This document shows positions 18,205 to 26,890 of a stretch of DNA of 64,000 nucleotides, in pieces. The notes under the pieces were generated by a model. The model ran no database searches. It was not told the origin of the DNA and saw only the letters and a program-made list of their open reading frames with translations. Every line of letters begins with the position of its first letter. The first letter of the stretch is position 1. The stretch covers positions 4,646,001 through 4,710,000 of the forward strand of contig NC_021184.1 in NCBI RefSeq assembly GCF_000233715.2, written 5' to 3'. The position numbers and the translations under genes were made by a program. The DNA comes from Desulfoscipio gibsoniae DSM 7213. GTDB taxonomy: Bacteria; Bacillota; Desulfotomaculia; Desulfotomaculales; Desulfallaceae.

Positions 18205-18233
18205 TTAGACACATGATTGTATGCAAAAGTTCC
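18205..18233 (-). promoter_or_regulatory. ECF sigma promoter P2 of the large stalk-protein gene
   Basis: Minus strand GGAACTT, 16 bases, GTCTAA, identical in both boxes and spacing to the promoter of the ECF sigma gene at 18571-18599 and to P1 at 18315-18343. It matches the RpoE-type ECF consensus GGAACTT-N15/16-GTCTAA. The predicted transcription start is near 18198. Confidence 0.85.
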
Positions 18234-18314
18234 ACCGATTTATAGTTTTTTTTCATTCTGGATTTTTTGCTTCGGAATGGTTGTTTTGGAACGTCTTTGT
18301 TTGCATCCGTTTCT

Positions 18315-18343
18315 TTAGACACAGGGGTTGCTCCAAAAGTTCC
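18315..18343 (-). promoter_or_regulatory. ECF sigma promoter P1 of the large stalk-protein gene
   Basis: Second copy of GGAACTT-N16-GTCTAA on the minus strand, exactly 110 bases upstream of P2. Flanking bases are also alike (TTGCATCC downstream of both -10 boxes; ACA next to TTAGAC), suggesting that P1 and P2 arose by duplication. Confidence 0.85.
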
Positions 18344-18570
18344 GGGTGTGGCAAAAAAATTTCAAATTCTTTTTCCTGCCAGACAGACCAGCGGTATAAT
18401 ACATATGGAAACTTCCTCATATACACGTACTATATTATAATGAAATAACAGGAGATACAGGCAGCAGAAACCTTTGAATTCTTGCTCAAAATACTGTAAA
18501 TTATTTATGTAGTTAACTATTTTATAATGGACTAATATTTATTTTTTTCCAAAAATACAGGCCCGGCCCC
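18344..18570. other. Divergent intergenic region
   Basis: AT-rich stretch between the two stalk-protein promoters and the sigma-factor promoter. A TATAAT-like box occurs at about 18396 but no matching -35 box is evident. No ORF with a ribosome site and no strong hairpin were found. Confidence 0.5.
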
Positions 18571-18599
18571 GGAACTTTTCCCTTTACATATGTGTCTAA
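18571..18599 (+). promoter_or_regulatory. Autoregulatory ECF sigma promoter
   Basis: GGAACTT (18571-18577), 16 bases, GTCTAA (18594-18599) on the plus strand, about 42 bases before the TTG start of the ECF sigma gene. The two promoters facing the opposite way at 18205 and 18315 have the same boxes. Confidence 0.88.
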
Positions 18600-18640
18600 G
18601 AAATGTCCGGAGCAAAAAGGCCCGAAGGGGGTAAGTCCCT

Positions 18641-19306
18641 TTGGACGATGCAAAGCTCCTGGTAAAGAAGTCCCAAAAGGGCGATGCCAGGGCATTTGAG
18701 CAGCTGGTAATCATGTATCAGGATAGAATTTACGCGCTCTGCTACCAGCTCACCGGCAATTACGCCGATGCCCAGGATCTGGCGCAAAATGTTTTCATAA
18801 AAGCCTACCGGGCTTTGCCCGGGTTCCGCAACGAGGCGGATTTCGGCACCTGGCTGCACCGCATTACGGTGAATCTTTCTATTAATGAAAGACGCAAAAA
18901 GAAACCGGATGTGTATCTTGACAACCCGGTGCAGACAGCGGAGGGCGAAATGCCCCGTCTGCTGGCCTCGGATGCTGAGAGCCCTGAAGAAGCTTATGAA
19001 AACAAGGAATTTCGCGGCATGGTGCAAACCGCACTAAGGGAGTTATCCCCTGAACATAGAGCCGTACTGGTTTTAAGGGAAGTGCAGGGCTATTCATATG
19101 ATGAAATAGCCGATATGCTGAATTGTTCCCTGGGTACGGTAAAGTCCCGTATTAACCGGGGACGTCAATCGTTAAAAGAAAAAATTACCCAACTGGCTGA
19201 CAGATACGGAAGAAAACTTCCTTATAATAAGAAACAACACGGGGGGGTGGGAAAAAATGGACTGCAGCCAAGTAAAACAAATGATACCCCAGTGGTTGGA
19301 CGATGA
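18641..19306 (+). CDS. ECF-subfamily RNA polymerase sigma factor (SigW/RpoE-like)
   Basis: 221 residues from a TTG at 18641, preceded by GAAGGGGGT. Region 2 (about 7-78) reads LVKKSQKGDARAFEQLVIMYQDRIYALCYQLTGNYADAQDLAQNVFIKAYRAL, then FRNEADFGTWLHRITVN; region 4 (about 128-178) reads LSPEHRAVLVLREVQGYSYDEIADMLNCSLGTVKSRINRGRQSLKE. There is no region 1 or 3, which defines the ECF class. It directs polymerase to GGAACTT/GTCTAA promoters, probably including its own. The end overlaps the anti-sigma gene by 50 bases, which suggests translational coupling. The last 25 residues after region 4 are poorly conserved; they are coded in the overlap. Confidence 0.95.
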   Translation: MDDAKLLVKKSQKGDARAFEQLVIMYQDRIYALCYQLTGNYADAQDLAQNVFIKAYRALPGFRNEADFGTWLHRITVNLSINERRKKKPDVYLDNPVQTAEGEMPRLLASDAESPEEAYENKEFRGMVQTALRELSPEHRAVLVLREVQGYSYDEIADMLNCSLGTVKSRINRGRQSLKEKITQLADRYGRKLPYNKKQHGGVGKNGLQPSKTNDTPVVGR

Positions 19307-20330
19307 AATGGAACCCGCGGAAGCTGCCTTAATTGCAGCTCATGTGGAAAACTGCCAGGAATGCCAGGACGAAAAGGCCTTCTGGCAAGTGCTGGGCACT
19401 ACATTGCGGGATGATCTGGGAGACATAAAGGCCCCACCCGGGTTTACCACAGCAGTAATGTCCCAGCTAACTGAACACCGGAGCTCCAGTTGGGGCCGTT
19501 TTATAACTTGCTGGAAGCGCAATTTAGCGGTGGCCGCCACATTTTTGCTGGTGGCAGCGGGTTCCGTCGGTGCTTATATGCAAATGGGCGGCAACATTGC
19601 CTGGCATGTGGCCAGAGGCGACGATACCCGGTCAGGGCATGTGAACCTCAAAGAGCCTAATCCAGATAACAATGTGGGGAAGCCGGGGATTATACCGGTT
19701 GACTCTAATAATAAGATAGATCGTGAGGTTTCAGACAATCTGCCGCCTGACGGTGAAAAAGTGGATAACGATGTGGAGCCAAATAATACTCAGCGGGAAC
19801 CTGCCGGGATCGCCGATAATACACCCAGCACTGCTCAGACCGGGAATAATACGCCGGCTCCAATAGATACCTCAGAGCAGTACGCATTTTTAAACACAGA
19901 ACAAAACCGGGTTATCGATCGAACTTTGGTACGGGTTAAGGTAGAAGACATAAATGCCGCCCACAAGCAAGCTTTGTCTTTTGTCAATAGCTCCGGCGCC
20001 CAGTATGAAGTGCTCGGGTCGGAAAGCGCGCCCGGCGGCGGACAGGAAACTTTGAAGGTAGTGGTTAACAGTAACCTGTCAAGCCAATTGCAGGGAGAAT
20101 TTAAAACCTTGGGGCAGGTCGTTACTACGGATACGCAAAGGGATGATCTGAACAGCAGGTACAACGAAAAGGTTGAACAGTACCGCTCATTACAGGCCCA
20201 AGCGCAAGCTGCCAAAATAGAAGAAGAATTAAAACAACTACAGGTGAAGATGGCCGGCATTGAGGCGCAATTGAGGGCTTGGGACCGGGAAGCCAATACA
20301 GACACTATTATCCTATGGCTGGAAAATTAA
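19257..20330 (+). CDS. Membrane anti-sigma factor: zinc-finger (zf-HC2) head plus extracytoplasmic DUF4349 domain
   Basis: 357 residues. Residues 1-40 are an anti-sigma zinc module with Cys3, His29, Cys33 and Cys36 (H-x3-C-x2-C in AAHVENCQEC). One membrane segment spans about 89-108 (LAVAATFLLVAAGSVGAYM). A Pro/Asn/Asp-rich linker leads to a C-terminal DUF4349 domain (about 205-357) with a coiled-coil stretch (QAQAAKIEEELKQLQVKMAGIEAQLRAWDRE). The cytoplasmic head should hold the sigma factor encoded just upstream and the outer domain should sense the envelope signal, release following regulated proteolysis as in RsiW. Overlap with the sigma gene and shared ECF promoter support the pairing. 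Confidence 0.93.
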   Translation: MDCSQVKQMIPQWLDDEMEPAEAALIAAHVENCQECQDEKAFWQVLGTTLRDDLGDIKAPPGFTTAVMSQLTEHRSSSWGRFITCWKRNLAVAATFLLVAAGSVGAYMQMGGNIAWHVARGDDTRSGHVNLKEPNPDNNVGKPGIIPVDSNNKIDREVSDNLPPDGEKVDNDVEPNNTQREPAGIADNTPSTAQTGNNTPAPIDTSEQYAFLNTEQNRVIDRTLVRVKVEDINAAHKQALSFVNSSGAQYEVLGSESAPGGGQETLKVVVNSNLSSQLQGEFKTLGQVVTTDTQRDDLNSRYNEKVEQYRSLQAQAQAAKIEEELKQLQVKMAGIEAQLRAWDREANTDTIILWLEN

Positions 20331-20375
20331 GATAGACCAATAAAAAAACATGTTATATCAAAAAAGCATTTAATA

Positions 20376-20424
20376 AAAGAAGGGCAATAGCTTTTCCACC
20401 ATAGAAAAGCTATTGCCCTTCTTT
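20376..20424. terminator. Bidirectional terminator shared by convergent genes
   Basis: Perfect 21-pair inverted repeat (AAAGAAGGGCAATAGCTTTTC at 20376-20396 and its complement at 20404-20424) with a 7-base loop. It serves the anti-sigma gene on plus. For the minus-strand subtilase its outer arm is the last coding bases including the TAG stop (20410-20412). Confidence 0.93.
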
Positions 20425-23400
20425 ATTTTCCCGAGTAATTTTATACAGCAAGTGATTAAGAGCCGCCGCTGTTTCGGCCCGGGTGATATAGTCTTTAGGC
20501 GTAAACAGGTTACCTGGTTTACCGGACAGCAATCCCAAGGTCCGGACCTTGCGCACGTCTTCGAGCGCCCAGGCCGAAATGCCCCCCTGGTCATTATATG
20601 GTAACGGTGCCGGGAGCCCTTCCGGAACGCCATTTATGGTATCGTAAATCCGGACCAGCAGTACCGCCGCTTCCTCCCTGGTGATCCGTTCATAAGGGCG
20701 GAAGGTATTATCTTCATAGCCCATGGCCAAATTTCTGCTGTAAGCCAGGGCTACGGCGCTTCGCGCCCAGCGCGGGATGACCTCCGCATCTTTAAATGGC
20801 AGTTTCGTGGTGGAACCGTCACCCCCGATCAGCCTGGTGACCAGGGCAGTGAATTCCACCCGGTTCACTGCCTGGTCGGGCTTAAAAGAGCCGTCCGGGT
20901 ATCCCTTAAGCATTCCCCGGGACACCAGCTGGCGAATATCCACCTCGGCCCAGTGACCGTCAATATCCGAAAAACCTTTTTGCAGGCGCGGCAGGCTCAA
21001 TTGCAAGCCGGTCACTCCGCCGGTATCCCTGTCCACGGCTACCAGACTGATGTTCTCAGCTTCCCCTGCTTTGACCGGGTAGTAAAAATCTCCGGAGTTA
21101 CTAATTTCAACCTCCTGGCGAATTCCGCCAGGATACACGGAATACAGCCGTGAAGCGGTTGTATGGCCGCTAATCAATGAAAAATCCTCAAAGGGTATTG
21201 TAGATAATATTGTAAGTTCAGGGGGCTTGATACCCTGGCGCGTTTGAGCCTCCAGCGTAGCAACAATTTGCTCGCCTGCAGGGCCGTACAAGGGGGTTAC
21301 CTTTACCGGTTCCCCTGGCACAAGGTCCCGTGGCTGTACCGGCCAATTATTTTTGGTAACCACCGAGACATCACTCAGCCGGTAAACCTCTCCGCCGGCT
21401 ATCCTGATACCGCTGCCAGGAACGTATTTTTCCAGGTTTGTGGCAATTTTGTCCGCCGCCTCGGCAACATCTACCCGCCACACTTCCCGGGAAACGGGAT
21501 CGGTAATCACCCGCACCCACTGGCCCGGGGTTAAAATGGAAGTTCCCGCGGCCATCCCCCAGCGGAACACCTGGCTTTCCGGTTCAATTCGCAGGTTTAT
21601 GAACCCCTGGGCATTGTCCATCAGGTAAAGTGTATCCTTCTCGGCATAGATAACCCGACCATAACTTACATCAGAATAAACAGCTAGGTTTAATACCTCG
21701 GTGCTGTTGGGAACCAGATCCAATATGGCCAGTTCTCCTTCTTTTATATCCTCCAACCCGATGCTTTTCTGGTCCCTATCCAGGTTAATACCCGGCATAA
21801 TATGATAGCTGCCGCCGGATGAAAGGTTGATGGTTCTCGAAGCAAGCTGCACAGACACTACCCGACCCACAGCTATATGCCGGTTAACCGCCAGGTGATA
21901 TATCTTACCGTCGGAGCCCAGAGTAATTTGCACCGGCATGCCCGAAAGCAACTTTTCCAGTTCCGCGGTGGTGGAAGCCCCAAAGGGCAGGTCGGCGGTA
22001 TCTCCGTCCACCATGACATCCGAAAAGGAGATGACCGCTTCTTCCGCCAGGACATAGTCTTCCTGCTTATCCAGCAGTTTTAACCGGCGGTTATCCCGGT
22101 CAACGCCGGTAAGTACGCCTGTGATTTCCCGTCCGGTAATGTCGGCGTGCCAGAGCGTCTGCGTGCGGGGGTTGATCCCGGCCGTAACGCCGGCTCCCGG
22201 TGGGATGACCTGTCCTTCTCCCAGAGTGTAACCGCCGATGCTCAGAACGTTCTTTGCACCGGCATCGATGGCGTAACCGCCTTCCCGGTATTCCTGGTTA
22301 ATGCGCACTAGAATTGTCCGGCTATCCTCGACCAATGTCTTGACACCGCTGGCCTGCCAGGTGCGGCCCACCGCGTAGGCGCGTTCGGGTTTATCAGGCA
22401 GCCCCATCAGGTAAAGCTCGGCACCTGCCGGTAGGTTATCATTTGGGGAAAGCAGCCGGTCATCCACAGCGGCAGTGGTATTCTCCGGCAGAGCCAATTG
22501 TTTTTCGCCGGTTAAGGTTACCATACCCTGGTCGCTGCCGGTTATGGTTTCCCTGGCCAGCGGCTGACCATAAACCAGTGCATAGTCCTGGTTTACCCCT
22601 TTGGCAGGGGAAGCGTCCTGTTGAATGGAACTGCCACGCACTATAATTTTATATGTTCCGGGCGCGGGATCGGGTATGTATACCTGTTCTACGTTGTTGC
22701 TGGTATCCCGTGCGCCTTTATAATCGAAATCATTGCCATAATATTTTTTACCGTCCGGACCGATCACTTCCAGGTCCAGGTCGTTGACCAGCGCCGACCG
22801 GGCGCCCGGTGCCGCCGCGGGGTCAGTCCAGGACAGGGTGGCTTTTAAGGGAGCCCCGGGGTGGGTAATTTCCTTTTCGTAGGTTATATTGTCGCCCCCG
22901 GTCAGCCCTGTATTATCGTCCACCGCCTCGTACAGCCCGTTTTGTAGGGCCATGATGGTGCTGCCGATATCCAGCAGGCCGAATCCGGCTGCCGCCGGTT
23001 CCTGCTCCAGTCGCCTGGCGCCGTTGATTAGAGTGGCTTTCATCAGGGCTGCCGACGGGTCGGCATTACCGCCATATTCCTTAAAATACTGGCGCAAGAG
23101 CGCTGCAGCACCTCCGGTCACCGCCGTGGCCATACTTGTGCCCTGCTTAACAGTGTAATCGGGCCTGCCGGCAAGGTTCCCTTTTACCAGCCGGGATGCG
23201 GGAGAGATAACCGATGTGCCGGGGGCGACCAGCTCGGGTTTAATGCGCCCGTCCCCGGTGGGTCCCCGGCTGGAAAAGGATGCCACGTCCCCACTATCCC
23301 CGATGTTGTTTTCAAAGGCAGGCCGGGGGCTTATGGATGCACCCACCACCAGGGCGTTTTTGCTGTTGGCCTCGGCGGTGATACTACCCTCCCGGGCACC

Positions 23401-24564
23401 GGAGTTACCCGCTCCGAAAATCACCAGAAAATCGGGACGGCTGCGCACATATTCATCAACCTGGGCTGTGGTGCTGACATAGGTATTTTGTTTTTTGCCC
23501 CAGCCATTTATATGGATACGCACATTAGCATTATAGGCCGGTTCAAATAGTTCTCGCAGATCCAGAGGTGGCGCGGTGTTTTCATCCTCATCCACAATAC
23601 CCTGAAAGTAGAGGCTGGCCCCGGGGGCAACACCGGTATATTTGCCGTCGGATGCCTTACCGCTACCCACCAGAGTGCCGGCCATGTGGGTGCCATGGCC
23701 GCTGACGTCAGCGGGGGTCTCCACACCGGCCCAGGATTTAAGCATAATTACCCGGGGTTTTTCCCCGGCAGCGCTTTCCAGATCGGGATGGAGGTTGCCC
23801 ATGGAGCCGGTATCAAGCCCGCTGTCGGCCAGGCCGATGGTCTGACCTTCGCCGGTAAGGCCTGTACCGGTGACAAACTTGGGTATGGCCAACGGTCTGG
23901 CTCCCACTATATCTCTGGCCCGGTCGTTCAATAGCTCGGGCTGATTATATTTTTCTATGTACAGTACCCTGGGTGACCCGGCTAGTTGGTCAACCGCGGA
24001 GGCGGGCAGCTCCACCCGCAGATAGCGTCCCTCTCCGCCGGCGCCGTCCAGCACCCGTCCTTCCAGGCTTTCGATTAGTTTTTTTACACTGGCTTTATCA
24101 CCGGATTCCGCAAGGGTTACGGTTACCACCACCGGGGTAGAATCCGGGGTTGAGGCGGCTTTAGCATTTTCACCCCTGGTATCATCCGGGGGATTCCCGA
24201 GATCAGCGGGTATCTTTTGTTCGGGCAAGTAGGGAGCTAAATTTTTAATGTACGGTAACTTTTGCAACGCCTGTCTTTGTTCCGTTCCGGCCCGTACCAG
24301 CAGTGTTTTTCCATCAAGCCTGCCCAGCCAGTCAACCCGGTCTTTTAGCTCGGCTTCCTCGGCACCGGTTAGAGATCTATTCAGCTCCAGGGCAAACATC
24401 GCCAGGTTTTTATCCCGGTCCCCGGCTTCGTTAATATCCCGGTTTTCAGTCCGGTCACCGCGTCTGCTGTTTTTGTCCTGGCTATCTGCACTCTGCCAGG
24501 TCCAAATGCTTATTGCTACAACGAAAAACGCCAAAATTAAAGACCAACGCTTTTTAATATGCAT
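20410..24564 (-). CDS. Cell-surface subtilisin-like serine protease (S8) with three SLH domains
   Basis: 1384 residues. N-terminal membrane anchor or signal (about 8-24), then a propeptide-like region, then an S8 domain with Asp247 (GLADSGLDTG), His290 (SGHGTHMAG), oxyanion Asn387 (GAGNSG) and Ser477 (GTSMA). After a jelly-roll-like segment (LSWTDPAAAPGARSALVNDLDLEV) come about 500 residues of beta-rich repeats. The end has three SLH motifs (FSDIDGHWAEVDIRQLVSRGMLKGYPDGSFKP, FKDAEVIPRWARSAVALAYS, YNDQGGISAWALEDVRKVRT; starts near 1205, 1270, 1335), which bind wall polysaccharide. A surface processing or scavenging protease is inferred. A possible ECF promoter lies at 24798-24825. Confidence 0.94.
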   Translation of the reverse strand: MHIKKRWSLILAFFVVAISIWTWQSADSQDKNSRRGDRTENRDINEAGDRDKNLAMFALELNRSLTGAEEAELKDRVDWLGRLDGKTLLVRAGTEQRQALQKLPYIKNLAPYLPEQKIPADLGNPPDDTRGENAKAASTPDSTPVVVTVTLAESGDKASVKKLIESLEGRVLDGAGGEGRYLRVELPASAVDQLAGSPRVLYIEKYNQPELLNDRARDIVGARPLAIPKFVTGTGLTGEGQTIGLADSGLDTGSMGNLHPDLESAAGEKPRVIMLKSWAGVETPADVSGHGTHMAGTLVGSGKASDGKYTGVAPGASLYFQGIVDEDENTAPPLDLRELFEPAYNANVRIHINGWGKKQNTYVSTTAQVDEYVRSRPDFLVIFGAGNSGAREGSITAEANSKNALVVGASISPRPAFENNIGDSGDVASFSSRGPTGDGRIKPELVAPGTSVISPASRLVKGNLAGRPDYTVKQGTSMATAVTGGAAALLRQYFKEYGGNADPSAALMKATLINGARRLEQEPAAAGFGLLDIGSTIMALQNGLYEAVDDNTGLTGGDNITYEKEITHPGAPLKATLSWTDPAAAPGARSALVNDLDLEVIGPDGKKYYGNDFDYKGARDTSNNVEQVYIPDPAPGTYKIIVRGSSIQQDASPAKGVNQDYALVYGQPLARETITGSDQGMVTLTGEKQLALPENTTAAVDDRLLSPNDNLPAGAELYLMGLPDKPERAYAVGRTWQASGVKTLVEDSRTILVRINQEYREGGYAIDAGAKNVLSIGGYTLGEGQVIPPGAGVTAGINPRTQTLWHADITGREITGVLTGVDRDNRRLKLLDKQEDYVLAEEAVISFSDVMVDGDTADLPFGASTTAELEKLLSGMPVQITLGSDGKIYHLAVNRHIAVGRVVSVQLASRTINLSSGGSYHIMPGINLDRDQKSIGLEDIKEGELAILDLVPNSTEVLNLAVYSDVSYGRVIYAEKDTLYLMDNAQGFINLRIEPESQVFRWGMAAGTSILTPGQWVRVITDPVSREVWRVDVAEAADKIATNLEKYVPGSGIRIAGGEVYRLSDVSVVTKNNWPVQPRDLVPGEPVKVTPLYGPAGEQIVATLEAQTRQGIKPPELTILSTIPFEDFSLISGHTTASRLYSVYPGGIRQEVEISNSGDFYYPVKAGEAENISLVAVDRDTGGVTGLQLSLPRLQKGFSDIDGHWAEVDIRQLVSRGMLKGYPDGSFKPDQAVNRVEFTALVTRLIGGDGSTTKLPFKDAEVIPRWARSAVALAYSRNLAMGYEDNTFRPYERITREEAAVLLVRIYDTINGVPEGLPAPLPYNDQGGISAWALEDVRKVRTLGLLSGKPGNLFTPKDYITRAETAAALNHLLYKITRENKEGQ

Positions 24565-24797
24565 CCCCCCTCTCGCAGCAAATAAAATCTCCTCATATGC
24601 ACCGTTAAAAATTTGATTAGCATATCAAGGAGTATTTTTAAGCTGGTCGTTATGTCCATTAATTACTTTACTTTACAGCATCTTCGACAGTAGCTATATA
24701 ATCTCCTGTTTATTTAAGCCATAAATAATTAGCAATATTAATTAATTATGGCTACTTTGCCAATTGTATAATGCAAGCATTTTTTTGTCTAAGTATT

Positions 24798-24825
24798 ATA
24801 GACTTGTTAAAAAAATTTTTGTTCC
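24798..24825 (-). promoter_or_regulatory. Possible ECF sigma promoter of the SLH subtilase
   Basis: Minus strand GGAACAA, 15 bases, GTCTAT. Five of seven bases match the -35 box and five of six the -10 box of the strong ECF promoters at 18.2-18.6 kb, with one base less spacing. Suggestive only, because the region is AT-rich. Confidence 0.4.
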
Positions 24826-24856
24826 ATACGTTTGAAAAATTTTATCTCCATTTTAA

Positions 24857-24900
24857 AAAAAAACAGGCTTTTTCAATTAAGAAAAGCAACCTGTTTTTTT
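24857..24900 (-). terminator. Terminator after mbl
   Basis: AAAAAAACAGG / CCTGTTTTTTT outer stem with an inner CTTTT/AAAAG stem, about 28 bases after the mbl stop; the minus-strand transcript ends in a T run. Confidence 0.85.
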
Positions 24901-24927
24901 CTTTATAATTTATATTAAAAGCAGCTA

Positions 24928-25980
24928 CTACCCCACATTTATACTGCGCTTAACAGGCCTGCGAAATAAACGCACATTTTGCTGAGAGTTAAGCACATTT
25001 AGCATAGTCAATGCCCGCCCCGTACCTATGGCCACACAGGAAAGGGGATCTTCAGCAATTAAAACGTTCAGTCCTGTTTCACGAGCGATTAGTTTATCAA
25101 TACCCTGCAGCAGTGCCCCGCCACCTGTAAGTACAATACCCTTGTCCATGATATCCGAGGCTAACTCCGGAGGCGTTTCTTCCAGCACTTCTTTTACGGT
25201 TTTCACCACCAGCGACAAGTTCTCAAAAATAGCATTATGGGTTTGTTGGCTGTTTACAGTTATTTCTTTGGGAAGACCGTTCAGTAAATCCCGCCCCCTT
25301 ACCTGCATTTCCAGAGCCGGTGTTTCGTTAGGGCAGGCGTTGGCAATTTCTATTTTAATTTCTTCCCCGGTGCGCTCACCAATGGCCAGGTTAAATTCCT
25401 TACGTATATATTTGACAATGGCTTCATCAAATTTATCGCCGCCCACCCTGAGTGAACGGCTAATTACAATGCCGCCCAAAGAAAGTACTGCTACATCGGT
25501 GGTACCGCCACCTATATCTACCACCATGGTACCGCCCGGTTGCGCTATATCCAAACCGGCACCCAGCGCAGCGGCCAGTGGTTCTTCAATCACAAAGGAC
25601 TGTCTGGCACCAGCCTGGATAGTAGCCTGCTTAACGGCCCGTTCTTCCACCCCGGTAACCCCGGAGGGTATGCATACCATAACACGGGGCTTAAATAATA
25701 ATTTATTGCCGTTAGCCTTACCAATAAAGTAGCGTAACATTTTTTCGGTCACATTATAATCGGCAATTACACCGTCGCGCAGCGGGCGTATGGCTACTAT
25801 GTTGCCCGGGGTTCGGCCAAGCATGCGCCTTGCTTTCGATCCCACCGCAATCACTTTGCCAGAGGAATTATCTATAGCCACCACAGACGGTTCTTTCAGC
25901 ACGATGCCTTTTCCTTTTACATATACGATTATATTGGCTGTACCTAAATCAATACCGATATCGGCACCCAAATGGAGCAT
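24928..25980 (-). CDS. mbl: Mbl, MreB-like rod-shape actin homologue
   Basis: 350 residues, typical for MreB/Mbl. Actin-fold phosphate loops are clear: [33 protein letters not shown] (phosphate 1) and [50 protein letters not shown] (phosphate 2, residues about 150-200); the adenosine motif is [17 protein letters not shown]. The protein polymerises under the membrane and directs elongation-phase peptidoglycan synthesis. Its place directly after spoIIID, as in Bacillus subtilis, favours Mbl over MreB (no mreCD follow). It has its own terminator. Confidence 0.92.
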   Translation of the reverse strand: MLHLGADIGIDLGTANIIVYVKGKGIVLKEPSVVAIDNSSGKVIAVGSKARRMLGRTPGNIVAIRPLRDGVIADYNVTEKMLRYFIGKANGNKLLFKPRVMVCIPSGVTGVEERAVKQATIQAGARQSFVIEEPLAAALGAGLDIAQPGGTMVVDIGGGTTDVAVLSLGGIVISRSLRVGGDKFDEAIVKYIRKEFNLAIGERTGEEIKIEIANACPNETPALEMQVRGRDLLNGLPKEITVNSQQTHNAIFENLSLVVKTVKEVLEETPPELASDIMDKGIVLTGGGALLQGIDKLIARETGLNVLIAEDPLSCVAIGTGRALTMLNVLNSQQNVRLFRRPVKRSINVG

Positions 25981-26220
25981 CTAGACTTGTCCCCTTTCCG
26001 ATTGCCGGCGTCATCTATTCGTTATGATTTCACTGCAAAAGGTAGCGACTACCCAAGAACAACGACTTTCGAACGAATTATATAATTAAAAAGCATTCAA
26101 AAAATTGTTAATATGTGCCGCCATATTACTTTTTGCTGTGATATCATATTCTTATAATAAATACAAACACCTATACCAAAGTGTAATTCTACTTACAGGG
26201 ACAAATTCCTCCAAGTTATG

Positions 26221-26481
26221 CTAATTTTGTTTTTCCTCTGACCGATATTTTTTTCGCGTAGCCTCACCACCGCGCAAGTGCCTTTCTGATTTATTGTAAT
26301 CCAATACTTTTTTTACTTGCCTGGCAAGTTCTTTATTTAGTGAAGGAAGTCTTTCCGTCATATCTTTATGTACGGTGCTTTTACTAACGCCGAAAACTTG
26401 TGCGGCCTGGCGCACAGTGGCTTGTGTTTCCAAAATGTAAGTACATATTTCCAGGACCCGCTTTTGGATGTATTCCTGCAT
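26221..26481 (-). CDS. spoIIID: SpoIIID sporulation transcription factor
   Basis: 86 residues, the family length. It begins MQEYIQKRVLEICTYILETQATVRQAAQVFGVSKSTVHKDMTERLPSLNKEL, a helix-turn-helix with recognition helix SKSTVHKDM, followed by the basic C-terminal helix (KKVLDYNKSERHLRGGEATRKKYR). SpoIIID acts in the mother cell, switching the programme from sigma-E to sigma-K. The order spoIID, small ORF, spoIIID, mbl matches Bacillus-type synteny. A hairpin at 26622-26657 separates it from spoIID, so it probably has its own promoter. Confidence 0.95.
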   Translation of the reverse strand: MQEYIQKRVLEICTYILETQATVRQAAQVFGVSKSTVHKDMTERLPSLNKELARQVKKVLDYNKSERHLRGGEATRKKYRSEEKQN

Positions 26482-26621
26482 TGCCTTACCTCCCCGGGCA
26501 TTTAGTACAGTATATGCAGGAGGTAGTTAGAAATGCTCTTGCATTTGGATACACTTTAAATACTAGCCTGCCAAATTTTTTCAATATTTTGATTTTTGTT
26601 TTTCAGGTTGACATAATAAAG

Positions 26622-26657
26622 GCATTATAACCTGTTTGAATTATGGTTATAACGCCC
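26622..26657 (-). terminator. Hairpin between the spoIID operon and spoIIID
   Basis: GGCATTATAACC / GGTTATAACGCC, eleven pairs and one mismatch with a 12-base loop; A-rich and T-rich flanks on either side. It follows the 43-residue ORF by about 12 bases. Confidence 0.65.
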
Positions 26658-26669
26658 TTTTTAGCATTA

Positions 26670-26801
26670 CTAAGGTTGCATAAGATGAGCAGCAGATCTT
26701 TTTATGCGTGACGGGTTGCCACCCATTAACCAGCGCCTTAGCCAGCGGCTGTATTTTTCCAGCGCGTTCTGATCACGTAAGCTTTTATCAAAGGGCCACA
26801 T
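26670..26801 (-). CDS. Small basic protein, 43 residues, downstream of spoIID (unrecognised)
   Basis: ATG at 26801 with AAGGGGG seven bases before it; TAG at 26670-26672. The product starts MWPFDKSLRDQNALEKYSRW and continues LRRWLMGGNPSRIKRSAAHLMQP: basic, rich in Trp and Arg, and likely amphipathic. It does not resemble SpoIIQ, which sits here in Bacillus subtilis but is an M23-type membrane protein. Good ribosome site, tight position between spoIID and a hairpin, and lack of an overlapping alternative support it being real. A sporulation role is only inferred from position. Confidence 0.55.
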   Translation of the reverse strand: MWPFDKSLRDQNALEKYSRWLRRWLMGGNPSRIKRSAAHLMQP

Positions 26802-26890
26802 AAAATACCCCCTTTTAGACTTATAGCATCATTTATTAGTAATTTTATTGTGGCCTGTATTTAATTTTTAATACATACGAGATTGACAGC

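Larger units (their letters stand above)
24565..24927. other. Intergenic region between subtilase and mbl
   Basis: 363 bases, AT-rich. It holds the mbl terminator (24857-24900) and a possible ECF-type promoter for the subtilase (24798-24825), implying a leader of about 225 bases. No other ORF or hairpin of note. Confidence 0.5.

Noticed and set aside
18104-18322. 72-residue ORF on the minus strand with a GTG start and a GGAG site
   Set aside because: Its start codon is inside the -10 box of ECF promoter P1 and promoter P2 lies within it; no similarity recognised. A shorter form from an inner ATG (18253) lacks a ribosome site.
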